Below are positions 32,852 to 42,147 of a DNA stretch of 64,000 bases, one piece after another. The position numbers and the translations under genes were made by a program. The notes under the pieces are model-generated. The model was not told where the DNA came from. It ran no database searches and saw nothing but the letters and a program-made list of their open reading frames with translations. Position 1 is the first letter of the stretch; every line of letters starts with the position of its first letter. Source of the DNA: Phocaeicola intestinalis (GTDB lineage Bacteria > Bacteroidota > Bacteroidia > Bacteroidales > Bacteroidaceae); assembly GCF_014837065.1 (NCBI RefSeq), contig NZ_JACSPP010000010.1, positions 20,856 to 84,855 of the forward strand, in the 5' to 3' direction.

Positions 32852-33343
32852 ATGAGAAAAATCTGTTTGCTTTTCATACTTTGGGCATGTGTATGCTTGA
32901 CCGGAAATGCCGGAACGCAGGCAAGCGAGACAAAAAAGGATACAACCGAAATTTACATTGAGAAACAACTGGACAACCGTTGTTTCACGGTAGATGTATC
33001 GATGGCTTATCCCATGCGGGGAAGGAGTATTCCGTTGACAAGTTCTTACAGCCTGAAGATGAAAAACGACTCGGTAGACGTATATCTTCCCTATTTCGGA
33101 AGAGCTTACTCGGTGCCTTACGGAGGTGGAAAAGGCTTACATTTCCAATCGGAAATTACGGGCTTTTGCCTTGAAAAGAAAAAGAAAGGATACGAAGTTC
33201 GCTTTTCTTCGAAAACCGAAGAAGATGTTTTCGATTTTTATCTCGACATTTCTACAGGAGGTTCTGTAACGGTTTCTGTCACGATGCACAACAGGCAACC
33301 AATCCGTTACAGTGGAGAAATAGTGGCCGAAGAAATGCAATAA
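32852..33343 (+). CDS. DUF4251 family exported protein
   Basis: A 163-residue protein with signal peptide (RKICLLFILWACVCLTGNAG) and the DUF4251 core: SYSLKMKNDSVDVYLPYFGRA and YSVPYGGGKGLHFQSEITGF, with a Gly-rich loop, then a beta-rich tail. Function unknown; members are common in Bacteroidetes. The predicted mature protein is periplasmic or membrane attached (a Cys in the signal region is not a clear lipobox). It lies 21 nt before the Fur-family gene and may be co-transcribed. It is inside the segment flanked by MITE-like ends. Confidence 0.8.
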   Translation: MRKICLLFILWACVCLTGNAGTQASETKKDTTEIYIEKQLDNRCFTVDVSMAYPMRGRSIPLTSSYSLKMKNDSVDVYLPYFGRAYSVPYGGGKGLHFQSEITGFCLEKKKKGYEVRFSSKTEEDVFDFYLDISTGGSVTVSVTMHNRQPIRYSGEIVAEEMQ

Positions 33344-33364
33344 TAAATAAAGATATCCGTTTTT

Positions 33365-33814
33365 ATGGAAAATAACCAATACTATATTGACCGGCTGGAA
33401 AAGAAAAGCGTAAAACCTACTTCCATACGTCTTTTAGTATTCAAGGCAATGGTAGAAGCTGAACATCCGGTTTCGTTGCTTGACTTAGAGACAATACTCG
33501 AAACGGTTGATAAATCAACTATATTTCGTACCTTAAACACTTTTCTTGCCCACCATCTGATACATGACATCGAAGACGGCAGCGGGTCGCTGAAATACGA
33601 AATCTGTTCGGGAGAAAATGCATGCAGCATTGACGACATGCATACGCATTTTTATTGCGAAGTGTGTCACCGTACATTCTGTTTTAAAGGAATACACATT
33701 CCTGTGGTAAATCTGCCCGAAGGTTTCGACATGCACAGTATCAACTATATGGCGAAGGGAATCTGCCGCGATTGTACTCGTCAACGCAGGCAAGCGAATA
33801 AACAACCAATCTAA
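33365..33814 (+). CDS. Fur family transcriptional regulator
   Basis: A 149-residue metalloregulator-like protein. The N-terminal winged helix contains PTSIRLLVFKAMVEAEHPVS and STIFRTLNTFLAHHLI (recognition region). The C-terminal dimerisation domain carries HTHFYCEVCHRTF with the first CxxC pair and CRDCTRQ with the second, the structural zinc pattern. The usual H-H-D metal-sensing residues are only partly recognisable, so Fur, Zur and PerR cannot be separated. The SDR gene follows after 28 nt. It lies in the MITE-bracketed segment. No binding sites were sought beyond reading. Confidence 0.88.
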   Translation: MENNQYYIDRLEKKSVKPTSIRLLVFKAMVEAEHPVSLLDLETILETVDKSTIFRTLNTFLAHHLIHDIEDGSGSLKYEICSGENACSIDDMHTHFYCEVCHRTFCFKGIHIPVVNLPEGFDMHSINYMAKGICRDCTRQRRQANKQPI

Positions 33815-33842
33815 ATATCCATTTAATTAAAGTAAAAACATT

Positions 33843-34658
33843 ATGAACGAAATTTTCAGTATTGCCGGAAAAGTAGCCGTCGTAACCGGCGGCTCCGGTG
33901 TGTTAGGGAGTAATATTGCAGAAGGTTTTTTACGTGCCGGTGCTAAAGTAATCATTATCGGTGCCCATAAAGACCGCGTAGATGCAGCTGTAGAACGCCT
34001 GAAACAGACAGGAGGTGAAATAAGAGGTACAGTATGTAACGTACTCGACATTGAAAGTCTGAATGCAGTAAAAGACGAAGTACTGGCCCAGTGGGGACGA
34101 GTAGACATTTTGGTCAATGCCGCAGGAGGAAATATTCCAGGTGGTACACTGACAGTAGACCAAAACATCTTCGACATGAAAGTTGAAGATTTGGACAAAG
34201 TGGTTGACCTGAACCTGAACGGAACGGTTTACCCTTGTCTGGTGTTCGGTGAAATCATGGCAAAGCAACAGAGTGGTGCTATCGTTAACGTTTCTTCGAT
34301 GGCTGCCTACGAATCCATCACCCGTGTACCTGGTTATTCGATGGCGAAAAGTGCTGTAGAAAACTTTACACGCTGGATGGCACAGGAAATGGCAATCAAG
34401 TTCAGCGAGAAAATCCGTGTCAATGCCATCGCCCCCGGTTTCTTCATCGGCAACCAGAACCGTGCCATCCTGATTAACCCCGACGGTTCGTTAACCGACC
34501 GTAGCAAGAAGGTCATTGCCAAAACCCCGATGCGGCGGTTTGGTGATATTTCTGAACTGAACGGTGCTGTACAGTTCTTATGTAGTGATGCTGCCAGCTT
34601 CATCACGGGTGCTGTATTGGCTGTAGACGGCGGCTTCAGCGCATTCAGCGGCGTCTGA
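33843..34658 (+). CDS. SDR family oxidoreductase, mannonate-oxidoreductase-like
   Basis: A 271-residue short-chain dehydrogenase. The cofactor motif TGGSGVLG is near residue 16, NAAGG near 95, NVSSMAA near 145 and the catalytic YSMAK near 163, followed by NAIAPGFFIGNQNRAIL, a loop also seen in bacterial D-mannonate oxidoreductase-type SDRs. That specificity is inference; no mannonate dehydratase is in the window. The downstream hairpin 34794-34828 should terminate the transcript. It lies in the MITE-bracketed segment downstream of the Fur gene. Confidence 0.85.
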   Translation: MNEIFSIAGKVAVVTGGSGVLGSNIAEGFLRAGAKVIIIGAHKDRVDAAVERLKQTGGEIRGTVCNVLDIESLNAVKDEVLAQWGRVDILVNAAGGNIPGGTLTVDQNIFDMKVEDLDKVVDLNLNGTVYPCLVFGEIMAKQQSGAIVNVSSMAAYESITRVPGYSMAKSAVENFTRWMAQEMAIKFSEKIRVNAIAPGFFIGNQNRAILINPDGSLTDRSKKVIAKTPMRRFGDISELNGAVQFLCSDAASFITGAVLAVDGGFSAFSGV

Positions 34659-34789
34659 TTAACTACAGGTGTACTCACCATTACAAATTTATAAATCCTA
34701 TGTGTTTCGACATATAAAAAATGAAAGTCTGCAAACCCCAATCAGCACATGATAAGTTCAAAACAGTTTCTTCTATGCGAACATTCAAA

Positions 34790-34830
34790 AAAAGAGGATA
34801 ATCTTCTTCAACGAAGAGGATTATCCTTTT
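34790..34830. terminator. Bidirectional terminator between SDR and TolC genes
   Basis: AGGATAATC and its complement GATTATCCT (34795-34828 overall), with a partly paired middle, are flanked by A runs on the left and T runs on the right, so the structure can serve the plus-strand SDR and the minus-strand TolC gene. Confidence 0.75.
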
Positions 34831-34862
34831 TCTGAATCAGTACTGCCAAGAAGTTTAGCACA

Positions 34863-36188
34863 TCATTTCAGCTCCAAAGGCACGCCACGGTAAAAGTCTA
34901 GTATTTTGAAGCGGAAGATATAGTTGTATTTCGCCTGCAGCTGATCGGACACCGCACGCATCCATGCCGTGCGCGACTCATTAAACTCGGTAGCATTCGC
35001 CTTGCCATTCATGTAACGTTCTTTCATTAAGTCGAATGAGGCCTTAGCAGCTTCGGCTGCAGTACGGCTACTGGTGTATTGTGTCTGAGCACTCAACGTA
35101 TTATAATACGCCTGTTGTATTTCCTTGTACAAAGTTTTTTTGCTATCTTCCAGTTGCCATCCCAACGTAGTTTGTTGGATGCGTGCACTCCGTACACGAT
35201 TGCGCGTTGCCAGACGGTTGAAGATAGGGATGCTCAATGTCAGCCCCACATACTGGCTAAAATTATCTCGCAGCTGTGAACCGAAGCCTGCATTGTCCAT
35301 GCCTGACATTTTATAATAATTAGTACTCAACCCTGCTCCTAAACTCAGCTGAGGATAGTAAGCACTTTGTGCGATGCGGATGCTCTTTTGTGCTCCTTCC
35401 AAACGATATTGCGCCGCCTTGATGACAGGCTTTATCAGCAAGGCATCGGCATAGATTTCAGCAGGTGGAAGCGGGGTGCCCAAATTCTCCACGGCATCAG
35501 TTTGGGGCGAAACGATAGCAAATCCGTCAGGAGAAGGTAACTCAAGCAGTTGACTGAGGTCAAGCAATGCCAACTGATAGTCGTTGTCTGCCTGCACTGC
35601 CGACAACTCATCTTGAGCCACGCGTGACTTAGCCTCATATAGTTCCGACTCCGAGGCCTTGCCATTTCGGAAATAAGCTTCGCGCTGTACCAGCATTTCA
35701 CGGCTGAGGTCGACCTGTTCGTGCGCCACACGTGCCAATTCGTCATTAAACAAGACCTGCAAATAACTGGATGCCACTTGTATACTGACATTTTCTTTAG
35801 CAGCATTCAGGTCTTCAAGAGCAGCCTGCAGGTTAAGTTTCGAGAGAGCAATGTTGTTAGGAATCTGCAATCCGGTAAAAAGCGGCACACTGGTAGAAAG
35901 GCTGAAGCCTGTATTTTGGGTATTGATGCTATTGTAAGTATTGTCTGCCTGCAAACTTCGGCCGAAGCTAAAAGAGTGCGATGCACTTCCGTTCAGATCG
36001 GGCAGACGGCTGTTTTTCGCTGTGCTCAGTTCTATCTTGCTCTGCTCGGCAGAAGCTTCCTGCTGCTTGATGGTTAGGTTATGTTCGATGGCATAATCAA
36101 TGCATTTCTTCAATGTCCATGCCTGCTGAGCATGCACAGGCATACACATGGCTCCTATCCCTATAAATAAATAACTGAATTTCATCAT
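34863..36188 (-). CDS. TolC family outer-membrane efflux protein
   Basis: A 441-residue outer-membrane channel. After a signal peptide (MKFSYLFIGIGAMCMPVHA) it has the TolC/OEP opening WTLKKCIDYAIEHNLTI and two helical hairpin repeats with alternating coiled coil (QVDLSREMLVQREAYFRNGKAS..ELYEAKSRVAQDEL and IFNRLATRNRVRSARIQ...SYNTLSAQTQY). By family it forms the outer-membrane duct of a tripartite exporter. Last gene of the operon ATPase-permease-permease-adaptor-TolC; it starts 9 nt after the adaptor stop. Confidence 0.93.
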   Translation of the reverse strand: MMKFSYLFIGIGAMCMPVHAQQAWTLKKCIDYAIEHNLTIKQQEASAEQSKIELSTAKNSRLPDLNGSASHSFSFGRSLQADNTYNSINTQNTGFSLSTSVPLFTGLQIPNNIALSKLNLQAALEDLNAAKENVSIQVASSYLQVLFNDELARVAHEQVDLSREMLVQREAYFRNGKASESELYEAKSRVAQDELSAVQADNDYQLALLDLSQLLELPSPDGFAIVSPQTDAVENLGTPLPPAEIYADALLIKPVIKAAQYRLEGAQKSIRIAQSAYYPQLSLGAGLSTNYYKMSGMDNAGFGSQLRDNFSQYVGLTLSIPIFNRLATRNRVRSARIQQTTLGWQLEDSKKTLYKEIQQAYYNTLSAQTQYTSSRTAAEAAKASFDLMKERYMNGKANATEFNESRTAWMRAVSDQLQAKYNYIFRFKILDFYRGVPLELK

Positions 36189-36197
36189 CGCGAATAT

Positions 36198-37298
36198 TTA
36201 TTGGTCTTCTATTTTCAGTCCGCGAACCTTGTCACCGGACTTTAATCCTTGTTTCACTTCCGTATCGATGCCATTACTGATACCTGTTACGATTTGCTGG
36301 CGTTTGAACTTCTGGTCAGGCACACTATCTGTCAATACATAAACAAAAGTAGAATCACCGCTAAATTCGACGGCACTTTCGGGAACAGTTAACGCGCCGT
36401 CAACATGTTGCAATTCCATCTCTGCATTGGCGCTGTACCCCGAACGGATAGTCACACTATCGGGCACATCGATAGCAGCTTTGATTTCAAACTGATTGGC
36501 GCCATTATTTTCTGTACTTTTAGGAGATATATATTCCAATACGGCATCAAACTTCATATTCTGTAAGGCTCCTAAGGTGATTTTCACTGGAATCCCTTCG
36601 CGGATACGTCCCACTTCAGTCTCATCTACATTTCCACGGAATATCAAGTCACTCATATCTGCCACAGTAGCAATCGTCGTTCCGTCATTGAAGGTATTAC
36701 TCATTATCACCGAATTTCCCACCTTGATAGGTACATCCAATATCAATCCGGTAATCGTAGAACGTATCAACGTACTACTGAATGAAGCACTGTTTTTCGT
36801 AATGCCTTCTTTCACGATTTCCAGATTGTCTTTTGCTGCCTGAAGTTCTTCACGTGCCTGCTTGGCAGCAAGCAACGTCTTTTCGTATTCTTCATTACTT
36901 ACCAGCTTACCTTGGTAAAGTTTTTCCATACGTTCCAAATCGATTTCTGCCTGTTTGCCGTTCATCTCTGCCAGCCGGACCCGGCTCTCTGCCGCATTAA
37001 GTGTGCCCAGTTCAGGAATCACTTTTACTTTGGCAATAACCTCACCTTCTTTCACGGTCTGTCCTGCTTCTTTATACACTTCAGCTATGATACCCGATAT
37101 TTGTGGCTTGATTTCCACCTCGTCACGTGGCTCTATCTTTCCCGTGGCGACAGTAGTCTGTACCAAGTCTTTGGTTTCTGCCTTCAACACTTGATAACTC
37201 ACTTTTTCCGGCTGCGATTTCTGATAAAGAAATACAAATGTCCCAATAAACACAATGGCTATCAGAACCAGTACAGCAATTTTCATAAACTTCTTCAT
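36198..37298 (-). CDS. Periplasmic adaptor (MacA/HlyD-like)
   Basis: A 366-residue membrane-fusion protein. The N-terminal anchor helix (KIAVLVLIAIVFIGTFVFLY) is followed by a lipoyl half-domain (GKIEPRDEVEIKPQISGIIAEV), a coiled-coil hairpin (about 100-170), the second lipoyl half and a beta-barrel domain. By family it joins the inner-membrane ABC permease to TolC. The start MKKFMK was chosen over an upstream Lys-rich ATG. A 142-nt gap before the permease contains a word hairpin (37334-37438). The TolC gene follows. Confidence 0.9.
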   Translation of the reverse strand: MKKFMKIAVLVLIAIVFIGTFVFLYQKSQPEKVSYQVLKAETKDLVQTTVATGKIEPRDEVEIKPQISGIIAEVYKEAGQTVKEGEVIAKVKVIPELGTLNAAESRVRLAEMNGKQAEIDLERMEKLYQGKLVSNEEYEKTLLAAKQAREELQAAKDNLEIVKEGITKNSASFSSTLIRSTITGLILDVPIKVGNSVIMSNTFNDGTTIATVADMSDLIFRGNVDETEVGRIREGIPVKITLGALQNMKFDAVLEYISPKSTENNGANQFEIKAAIDVPDSVTIRSGYSANAEMELQHVDGALTVPESAVEFSGDSTFVYVLTDSVPDQKFKRQQIVTGISNGIDTEVKQGLKSGDKVRGLKIEDQ

Positions 37299-37333
37299 AT
37301 AGGTTATGGTTTTTATTTGTTTCTTTTTTTTGT

Positions 37334-37438
37334 TCACTACAGATTACACAGATAAAAAAGATTTCCTCGTCTGTGCACTCTTATGGCAAATTTTCTATTC
37401 CCGTTTTTATTTTTAAAATCAGTGCAGTCTGTGGTAGG
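37334..37438. repeat. Intra-operon word hairpin
   Basis: ACTACAGATTACACAGAT (37336-37353) is matched by an imperfect inverted copy at 37418-37435 (ATCAGTGCAGTCTGTGGT). It lies between the second permease gene and the adaptor gene of export operon 1, in the only long gap of the operon. Confidence 0.65.
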
Positions 37439-37440
37439 CG

Positions 37441-38685
37441 TCACTCGTCACGAATCGCATCAATCGGCTTTACCGACATTGCACGATAAGCAGGAGCCAG
37501 TCCCGCAAGCAAGCCAAGGAAAAGCAAAAGGACACATGCCCCGACAGCTTCCCAAAAACTAATCAAGAAATGCGTGGGTGCATTCGGCTCTGAAGTTCCT
37601 ACCTCGACCACATTCAGCAAGAAGACTGCAAAAGCAATTCCCGCCATACCGGCAAGGATGGTCAAAACCATGCTTTCTGAAAGAATCTGTTGCAGAATAT
37701 CATTCGGCCTGGCACCGATGGCACGGCGGATACCTATTTCCACCGTACGTTCCTTTACCGTTACCATCATGATATTGCTCACACCGATGGCACCTGCAAG
37801 CAGGGTACCTAATCCTACCATCCATCCCAGGATACGGATACCCGAAAACAAATTGTCCATCATACTGAACATAGCCTCTGCATTCACCTGTATCATTGCC
37901 TGGCTGTCATCGGGATGAATGTAATGCGCACGTTTCACCACTTGTGCCACTTTCTTTTCCACCTCGCTGATAGAGTATCCCTTGCGGGCGGTATAACACA
38001 AGAGTTGCACCTTTTGCCCGAAGTTATAGTTTTGCTGCATCGTAGTGAAAGGGATAGTCACAGAAGTTTCCGAACGCCCGTTTATAGAAATATTCCCCGA
38101 TGAAACACTTACTCCAATTACCTGATAATAGATGCCATTAATCTTGATGAACCTTCCACACGGATTCTCCTTACCGGGAAAAAGCGTTTCGTAGATACGT
38201 TTTCCTATGACACATACCCTGCGCCGGTCTTTCACATCCATGTCATTCAAGTATCGTCCGTAAGTAATCATCGGTTCCTCTATCTTGCCATATTCGGGAT
38301 AAAGCCCTTTCAATGTTCCCGAAATTTTCTGCTCATTATAAATCACGTCCACTCCCCACTTTGCCAAGCTGGGAGTAATAATATCTACTTCGTTTACACT
38401 CCGGCGGACACGGTCTACATCACTATTTTCCAAGTCCCAGTACCGTCCTTGCTGGAATCCTTTATAAGCCTTGCTGGTCTTGTTCGCACCCATGAATCCT
38501 GAATTGGTGGCAAATCCTTCAAATTCCCGCGAAAGCATCTGCTGCATGCCTTGCGCTCCCCCCATCAGTGCAATGAGCATAAAAATCCCCCAAAAGATAC
38601 CGAAAGCTGTCAGCAAACTGCGGGTTTTGTTACGGGTAATGGTAACCAATATCTCTTCCCAAACATCTAAATCGAACTGTTTCAT
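37441..38685 (-). CDS. MacB-type ABC permease (second of two)
   Basis: A 414-residue FtsX/MacB permease: N-terminal membrane helix (LLTAFGIFWGIFMLIALMGG), a long periplasmic MacB_PCD domain (about 45-265) and three C-terminal membrane helices with EIGIRRAIGARPNDILQQIL (coupling helix) and the closing MSVKPIDAIRDE. It has no ATPase domain. A paralogous permease precedes it, so the transporter could be a heterodimer. By family it powers substrate transfer through the adaptor and TolC. Confidence 0.9.
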   Translation of the reverse strand: MKQFDLDVWEEILVTITRNKTRSLLTAFGIFWGIFMLIALMGGAQGMQQMLSREFEGFATNSGFMGANKTSKAYKGFQQGRYWDLENSDVDRVRRSVNEVDIITPSLAKWGVDVIYNEQKISGTLKGLYPEYGKIEEPMITYGRYLNDMDVKDRRRVCVIGKRIYETLFPGKENPCGRFIKINGIYYQVIGVSVSSGNISINGRSETSVTIPFTTMQQNYNFGQKVQLLCYTARKGYSISEVEKKVAQVVKRAHYIHPDDSQAMIQVNAEAMFSMMDNLFSGIRILGWMVGLGTLLAGAIGVSNIMMVTVKERTVEIGIRRAIGARPNDILQQILSESMVLTILAGMAGIAFAVFLLNVVEVGTSEPNAPTHFLISFWEAVGACVLLLFLGLLAGLAPAYRAMSVKPIDAIRDE

Positions 38686-38712
38686 AACTTAAATATTTCT
38701 CTTGTCAATGTA

Positions 38713-39963
38713 CTAGTCTGCCCTCAATGCCTCTATCGGACGGATTTTTACAGCTTTCAATGCAGGAAAAAGTCCAGCTAATGTTCCTGCAATAATCAAT
38801 GTCAAAGTAGCTTCAATGGCAATGGAAAGGTCGACCGTCGGATTTTCAAAGAAAGTCATTGAAAACACTCCCATATCCATGGTCTGCTTACCTGCCACCA
38901 TGTTCATATACTCGGTCACCGCTATACCTGCTACCATGCCAAGGTATCCGAAAAAAGTCGTGATGGTCACACTTTCTGAAATAATCAGCCGGAGAATAGA
39001 CAAAGGCTTTGCTCCCAACGCCTTACGAATACCGAACTCGTGCGTACGTTCGCGTACCGTTATCAGCATAATGTTGCTCACGCCCACAATGCCGCTTAAT
39101 AAAGTAAAAATTCCGATTACCCAAATGGCTATATGCAAGATCTTTGTGGCAGTCTGCTGCTGAAGGTATTGCGTGAAGCGGTTCCATATCCAAATGGCAC
39201 TGTCGTCAGACGGGTCGAATTGTTTCTGGCTTCCCAGCATACGGCGATAGTCGGCTTCGAAAGCATCATTGTCGGCTTCGTTTGTCAAGCCCTTGGTGGT
39301 AAACGTAATGTTGTCAATACTGTCTCCCTTACTGTACACCGTCTGTAAGGTAGTAAAAGGTACAAGCGCAGTAGGCGAGAAGCTATTCTGGTCCTTATAG
39401 ACCCCGACTATCTGATAACTGACTCCGCTGGCATTGACGTATTTTCCTATTGCATGTCCTTGCGGAAAAAGCATTCCTACAGTCTTTTCATGGAGAATCA
39501 TCACTTTGCGGCGTTCTGCCATATCGCGTTCGTTGATGAAACGCCCTTCTTTCAGTTTCATTGCTTCCAGTTCTGGATAATTGGGAAATACCCCATCCAC
39601 CCCTATGCTTAAAAACTCTTTGCCATAGGTTAGAGTGACATCGCTCTGGCTCACCGTAGCCCCCGTAGCAATGACATGTTCGGGAAAAGCCGTAGCACTC
39701 AACTCCCGGTCACGGTTATCCAGTGAAATGCTTCTTCCTTCCTGCATGCCTTGAAACGGCTTTGAAGTATATCCCGGATAGATTTTCATCGAGTTCATTA
39801 GCATATCTTCCGATTGTCCTTCGAAGGCATGTATCAGTCCGTTGCCTGCACCCAGCAACACAATAAGCATAAATATCCCCCATGCCACCGAAAAGCCCGT
39901 CAGAGCCGTGCGCAATTTATTACGCATAATGGTGCCATATATTTCTTGTATTAAGTCTACCAT
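38713..39963 (-). CDS. MacB-type ABC permease (first of two)
   Basis: A 416-residue MacB/FtsX permease with the same architecture as its neighbour: TM1 ([20 protein letters not shown]), periplasmic domain, then [21 protein letters not shown] and the closing helices ending [12 protein letters not shown]. It starts 8 nt after the ATPase stop. The pair may form a heterodimer with the single ATPase; sequence alone cannot show this. Confidence 0.9.
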   Translation of the reverse strand: MVDLIQEIYGTIMRNKLRTALTGFSVAWGIFMLIVLLGAGNGLIHAFEGQSEDMLMNSMKIYPGYTSKPFQGMQEGRSISLDNRDRELSATAFPEHVIATGATVSQSDVTLTYGKEFLSIGVDGVFPNYPELEAMKLKEGRFINERDMAERRKVMILHEKTVGMLFPQGHAIGKYVNASGVSYQIVGVYKDQNSFSPTALVPFTTLQTVYSKGDSIDNITFTTKGLTNEADNDAFEADYRRMLGSQKQFDPSDDSAIWIWNRFTQYLQQQTATKILHIAIWVIGIFTLLSGIVGVSNIMLITVRERTHEFGIRKALGAKPLSILRLIISESVTITTFFGYLGMVAGIAVTEYMNMVAGKQTMDMGVFSMTFFENPTVDLSIAIEATLTLIIAGTLAGLFPALKAVKIRPIEALRAD

Positions 39964-39971
39964 AAGATTAC

Positions 39972-40691
39972 TTATTTCATGAAACCATTTTGTCCGAAAG
40001 GTGAAGCGTTATGGTCAATGTTGTCTTCAATACGTTCGATGACGCCGTCTTTGATATGGATTATCTTGTTCGTCTGGTTGGCCACGCCACTCTCGTGCGT
40101 CACCACCACGATGGTCAGTCCCTCCCGGTCATGCAGGTCTTTCAAGATATTCATCACTTCCACCGAAGTCTTGCTGTCCAGTGCACCGGTAGGTTCATCA
40201 GCCAAAATAATTTGCGGCTTCGATATCAAAGCACGCGCAATGGCCACACGTTGCTTTTGCCCGCCCGAAAGTTCGTTGGGCATATGGTGTGCCCACTCTT
40301 TCAGTCCCAGCTTGTCGAGGTATTCCATAGCCAGTTCGTTCCGTTTCTTTCGGTTCACACCTTGGTAGAAAAGCGGTAGGGCCACGTTCTCCATGGCATT
40401 CTTGAACGAAATCAAGTTGAACGATTGAAAAATAAACCCGATCATCCGGTTGCGGTATTCGGCTGCACGCGTCTCGCTCAGATTTTTGATAAGCACATCA
40501 TTCAGGTAATATTCACCCGAATCATAATTGTCAAGAATGCCCAATATATTTAATAAGGTGGATTTTCCCGAACCTGAAGCTCCCATAATAGAAACAAATT
40601 CTCCCTTCCCGATAGTCAAATCAATGCCTTTCAACACATGAAGCGGAGCTCCGTTGTGGTAAGTTTTATTGATATCCTTTAGTTGTATCAT
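39972..40691 (-). CDS. ABC transporter ATPase (MacB/LolD type)
   Basis: A 239-residue ATPase with Walker [13 protein letters not shown] (about 37-48), Q-loop region [10 protein letters not shown], signature [15 protein letters not shown], Walker [12 protein letters not shown] and H-loop VVTHE. First gene of the minus-strand export operon. Family members couple ATP hydrolysis to extrusion of lipopeptides, macrolides or other cargo; the cargo here is unknown. No clear -7 box was found, but the start is 160 nt from the divergent glucokinase gene. Confidence 0.93.
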   Translation of the reverse strand: MIQLKDINKTYHNGAPLHVLKGIDLTIGKGEFVSIMGASGSGKSTLLNILGILDNYDSGEYYLNDVLIKNLSETRAAEYRNRMIGFIFQSFNLISFKNAMENVALPLFYQGVNRKKRNELAMEYLDKLGLKEWAHHMPNELSGGQKQRVAIARALISKPQIILADEPTGALDSKTSVEVMNILKDLHDREGLTIVVVTHESGVANQTNKIIHIKDGVIERIEDNIDHNASPFGQNGFMK

Positions 40692-40786
40692 AATGTAAAA
40701 CTTTGGTTTTTCTTTCGTTTTTATGCCCTTTAGACGTTGCTAAGATATAAAAAGTTACGCAACAGCTTAAATAAATTCATTAAAAA

Positions 40787-40818
40787 TTTGCTCCGTTGTG
40801 CCCGATTGCTTACTTTTG
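40787..40818 (+). promoter_or_regulatory. Full Bacteroidetes promoter, ROK kinase gene
   Basis: TTTG at 40787-40790 and TACTTTTG at 40811-40818 with a 20-nt spacer match the Bacteroidetes -33/-7 consensus. They sit 33 nt upstream of the ATG. Confidence 0.7.
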
Positions 40819-40851
40819 TTCTCATAACTAACCTTTAAACGATTTAATGTC

Positions 40852-41826
40852 ATGGCAACAAATATGGAAAAACCCTACGTAGTAGGTATGGACATCGGTG
40901 GAACAAACACCGTGTTCGGTATTGTTGATTCACGCGGAACCGTACTGGCTTCCGATTCTATCAAGACACACCAATTTGAAAAAGTAGAAGATTACGTCGA
41001 TGCCGTATGCGAGCGGATGCGTCCGTTATTGGAACAATTCGGAGGTTCCGACAAAATCAAAGGGATGGGTGTAGGTGCGCCCAACGGCAATTATTATAGT
41101 GGCACTATCGAATTTGCGCCTAACCTGCCATGGAAAGGCATCATCCCCCTGGCTGCCATGTTTGAAGAACGTCTGGGTATTCCTACTGCCCTGACCAACG
41201 ATGCCAATGCAGCTGCCATCGGTGAAATGACCTATGGAGCCGCACGCGGTATGAAAGACTTTATCATGATTACTTTAGGTACAGGCGTAGGAAGCGGTAT
41301 TGTCATTAATGGACAACTGGTATACGGTCACGATGGATTCGCAGGCGAACTGGGTCACGTCATCGTAGACAAGGAAGGACGTATCTGCGGATGCGGCCGT
41401 AAAGGATGTCTGGAGACTTATTGTTCAGCAACCGGTGTGGCACGTACGGCACGCGAATTTCTGGTAGCACGTTCCGAGCCCAGCCTGCTGCGCAATGTCC
41501 CGGCCGAAGAAATCCAATCGAAAGACGTTTATGATGCAGCCGTAAAAGGCGACAAGCTGGCTCAAGATATTTTTGAGTTCACGGGCGACATATTGGGCCG
41601 TGCGCTGGCTAATTTCATTGCTTTCTCCAGCCCTGAAGCCATCATCCTGTTCGGAGGATTGGCCAAATCGGGCGATTACATCATGAAGCCTATCCAGAAA
41701 GCTATGGAAGACAATGTGCTGAACATCTTCAAAGGCAAAACAAAAATACTTCTTTCTCAACTGAAAGATGCTGATGCAGCCGTATTAGGCGCCAGCGCTT
41801 TGGGATGGGAAGTAAAAGAAAACTAA
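40852..41826 (+). CDS. ROK family glucokinase
   Basis: A 324-residue sugar kinase of the ROK family. Residues about 8-25 form the ATP-binding opening VGMDIGGTNTVFGIVDSRG. The substrate loop region is NDANAAAIGE (catalytic Asp), and the zinc-binding ROK signature is CGCGRKGCLETYCSATG (about 184-200). By family it phosphorylates glucose or a related hexose in the cytoplasm; a fructokinase-like role cannot be excluded. It is monocistronic, with a good promoter and a terminator at 41856-41890. MATN offers a second start four codons on. Confidence 0.9.
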   Translation: MATNMEKPYVVGMDIGGTNTVFGIVDSRGTVLASDSIKTHQFEKVEDYVDAVCERMRPLLEQFGGSDKIKGMGVGAPNGNYYSGTIEFAPNLPWKGIIPLAAMFEERLGIPTALTNDANAAAIGEMTYGAARGMKDFIMITLGTGVGSGIVINGQLVYGHDGFAGELGHVIVDKEGRICGCGRKGCLETYCSATGVARTAREFLVARSEPSLLRNVPAEEIQSKDVYDAAVKGDKLAQDIFEFTGDILGRALANFIAFSSPEAIILFGGLAKSGDYIMKPIQKAMEDNVLNIFKGKTKILLSQLKDADAAVLGASALGWEVKEN

Positions 41827-41855
41827 CGAGTCGGTATAAACGACAAAAAACAATC

Positions 41856-41901
41856 AAAGCCGGATGGTACGTGATGTATCGTCCGGCTTTAATTTTAGAT
41901 C
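41856..41901 (+). terminator. Terminator after the glucokinase gene
   Basis: AAAGCCGGA (from 41856) pairs with TCCGGCTTT (41882-41890), followed by AATTTTAGAT. The stem is 9 bp with a 17-nt loop. Confidence 0.7.
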
Positions 41902-42021
41902 CTTACAATTACAATTTATAGTAGAACAAAGCCTGTTTCCAGTGTCACGCAGGGTTGCAAATCAGTTTTTTCAATTACGCCGGATTACACATCCGGCATG
42001 ACAAGCAAGACATTGGTCTTT

Positions 42022-42112
42022 TCGCAATATAACTGCATTGTTTGTAAGATTATTAATCTTACAGCGTGAAGATTAATAATCTTTCGGCATGAAGATTAAT
42101 AATCTTACAAGC
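42022..42112. repeat. 23-bp-period palindromic array (AAGATTAATAATCTT)
   Basis: Units at 42045, 42068 and 42091 give an exact 23-bp period. The first is the inverse-type GTAAGATTATTAATCTTAC; the other two are GAAGATTAATAATCTT. The 89-nt block 42023-42111 differs from 53389-53477 at 3 positions. It lies between the convergent glucokinase and GT51 genes and is the main content of that 321-nt gap. Confidence 0.85.
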
Positions 42113-42147
42113 AAGTCAGCTATATCCGTCGTACGATGCAGCTATAT

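Larger units (their letters stand above)
32692..34773. mobile_element. Segment flanked by degenerate MITE-type ends (possible cargo element)
   Basis: 32695-32718 (GGAGTTGTTTTGAATTTCTC..) matches one end of the 192-bp MITE, and 34737-34770 (..GATAAGTTCAAAACAGTTTC) matches its other end in the correct inverted orientation. Both are flanked by TTC (32692-32694 and 34771-34773). The 2076 bp between hold DUF4251, Fur-like and SDR genes and no transposase. It could be a transposase-less cargo unit (a tIS-like arrangement) or two independent relics; which is not decided by sequence. Confidence 0.4.

Noticed and set aside
41827..42020. Riboswitch or ncRNA after the glucokinase gene
   Set aside because: Only a terminator hairpin and the palindromic array are visible; no structured RNA family is recognisable.
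42022..42112. CRISPR array reading of the 22-23 bp period loci
   Set aside because: Units are palindromic, spacers are only about 7-8 nt and not unique, and no cas genes are present.
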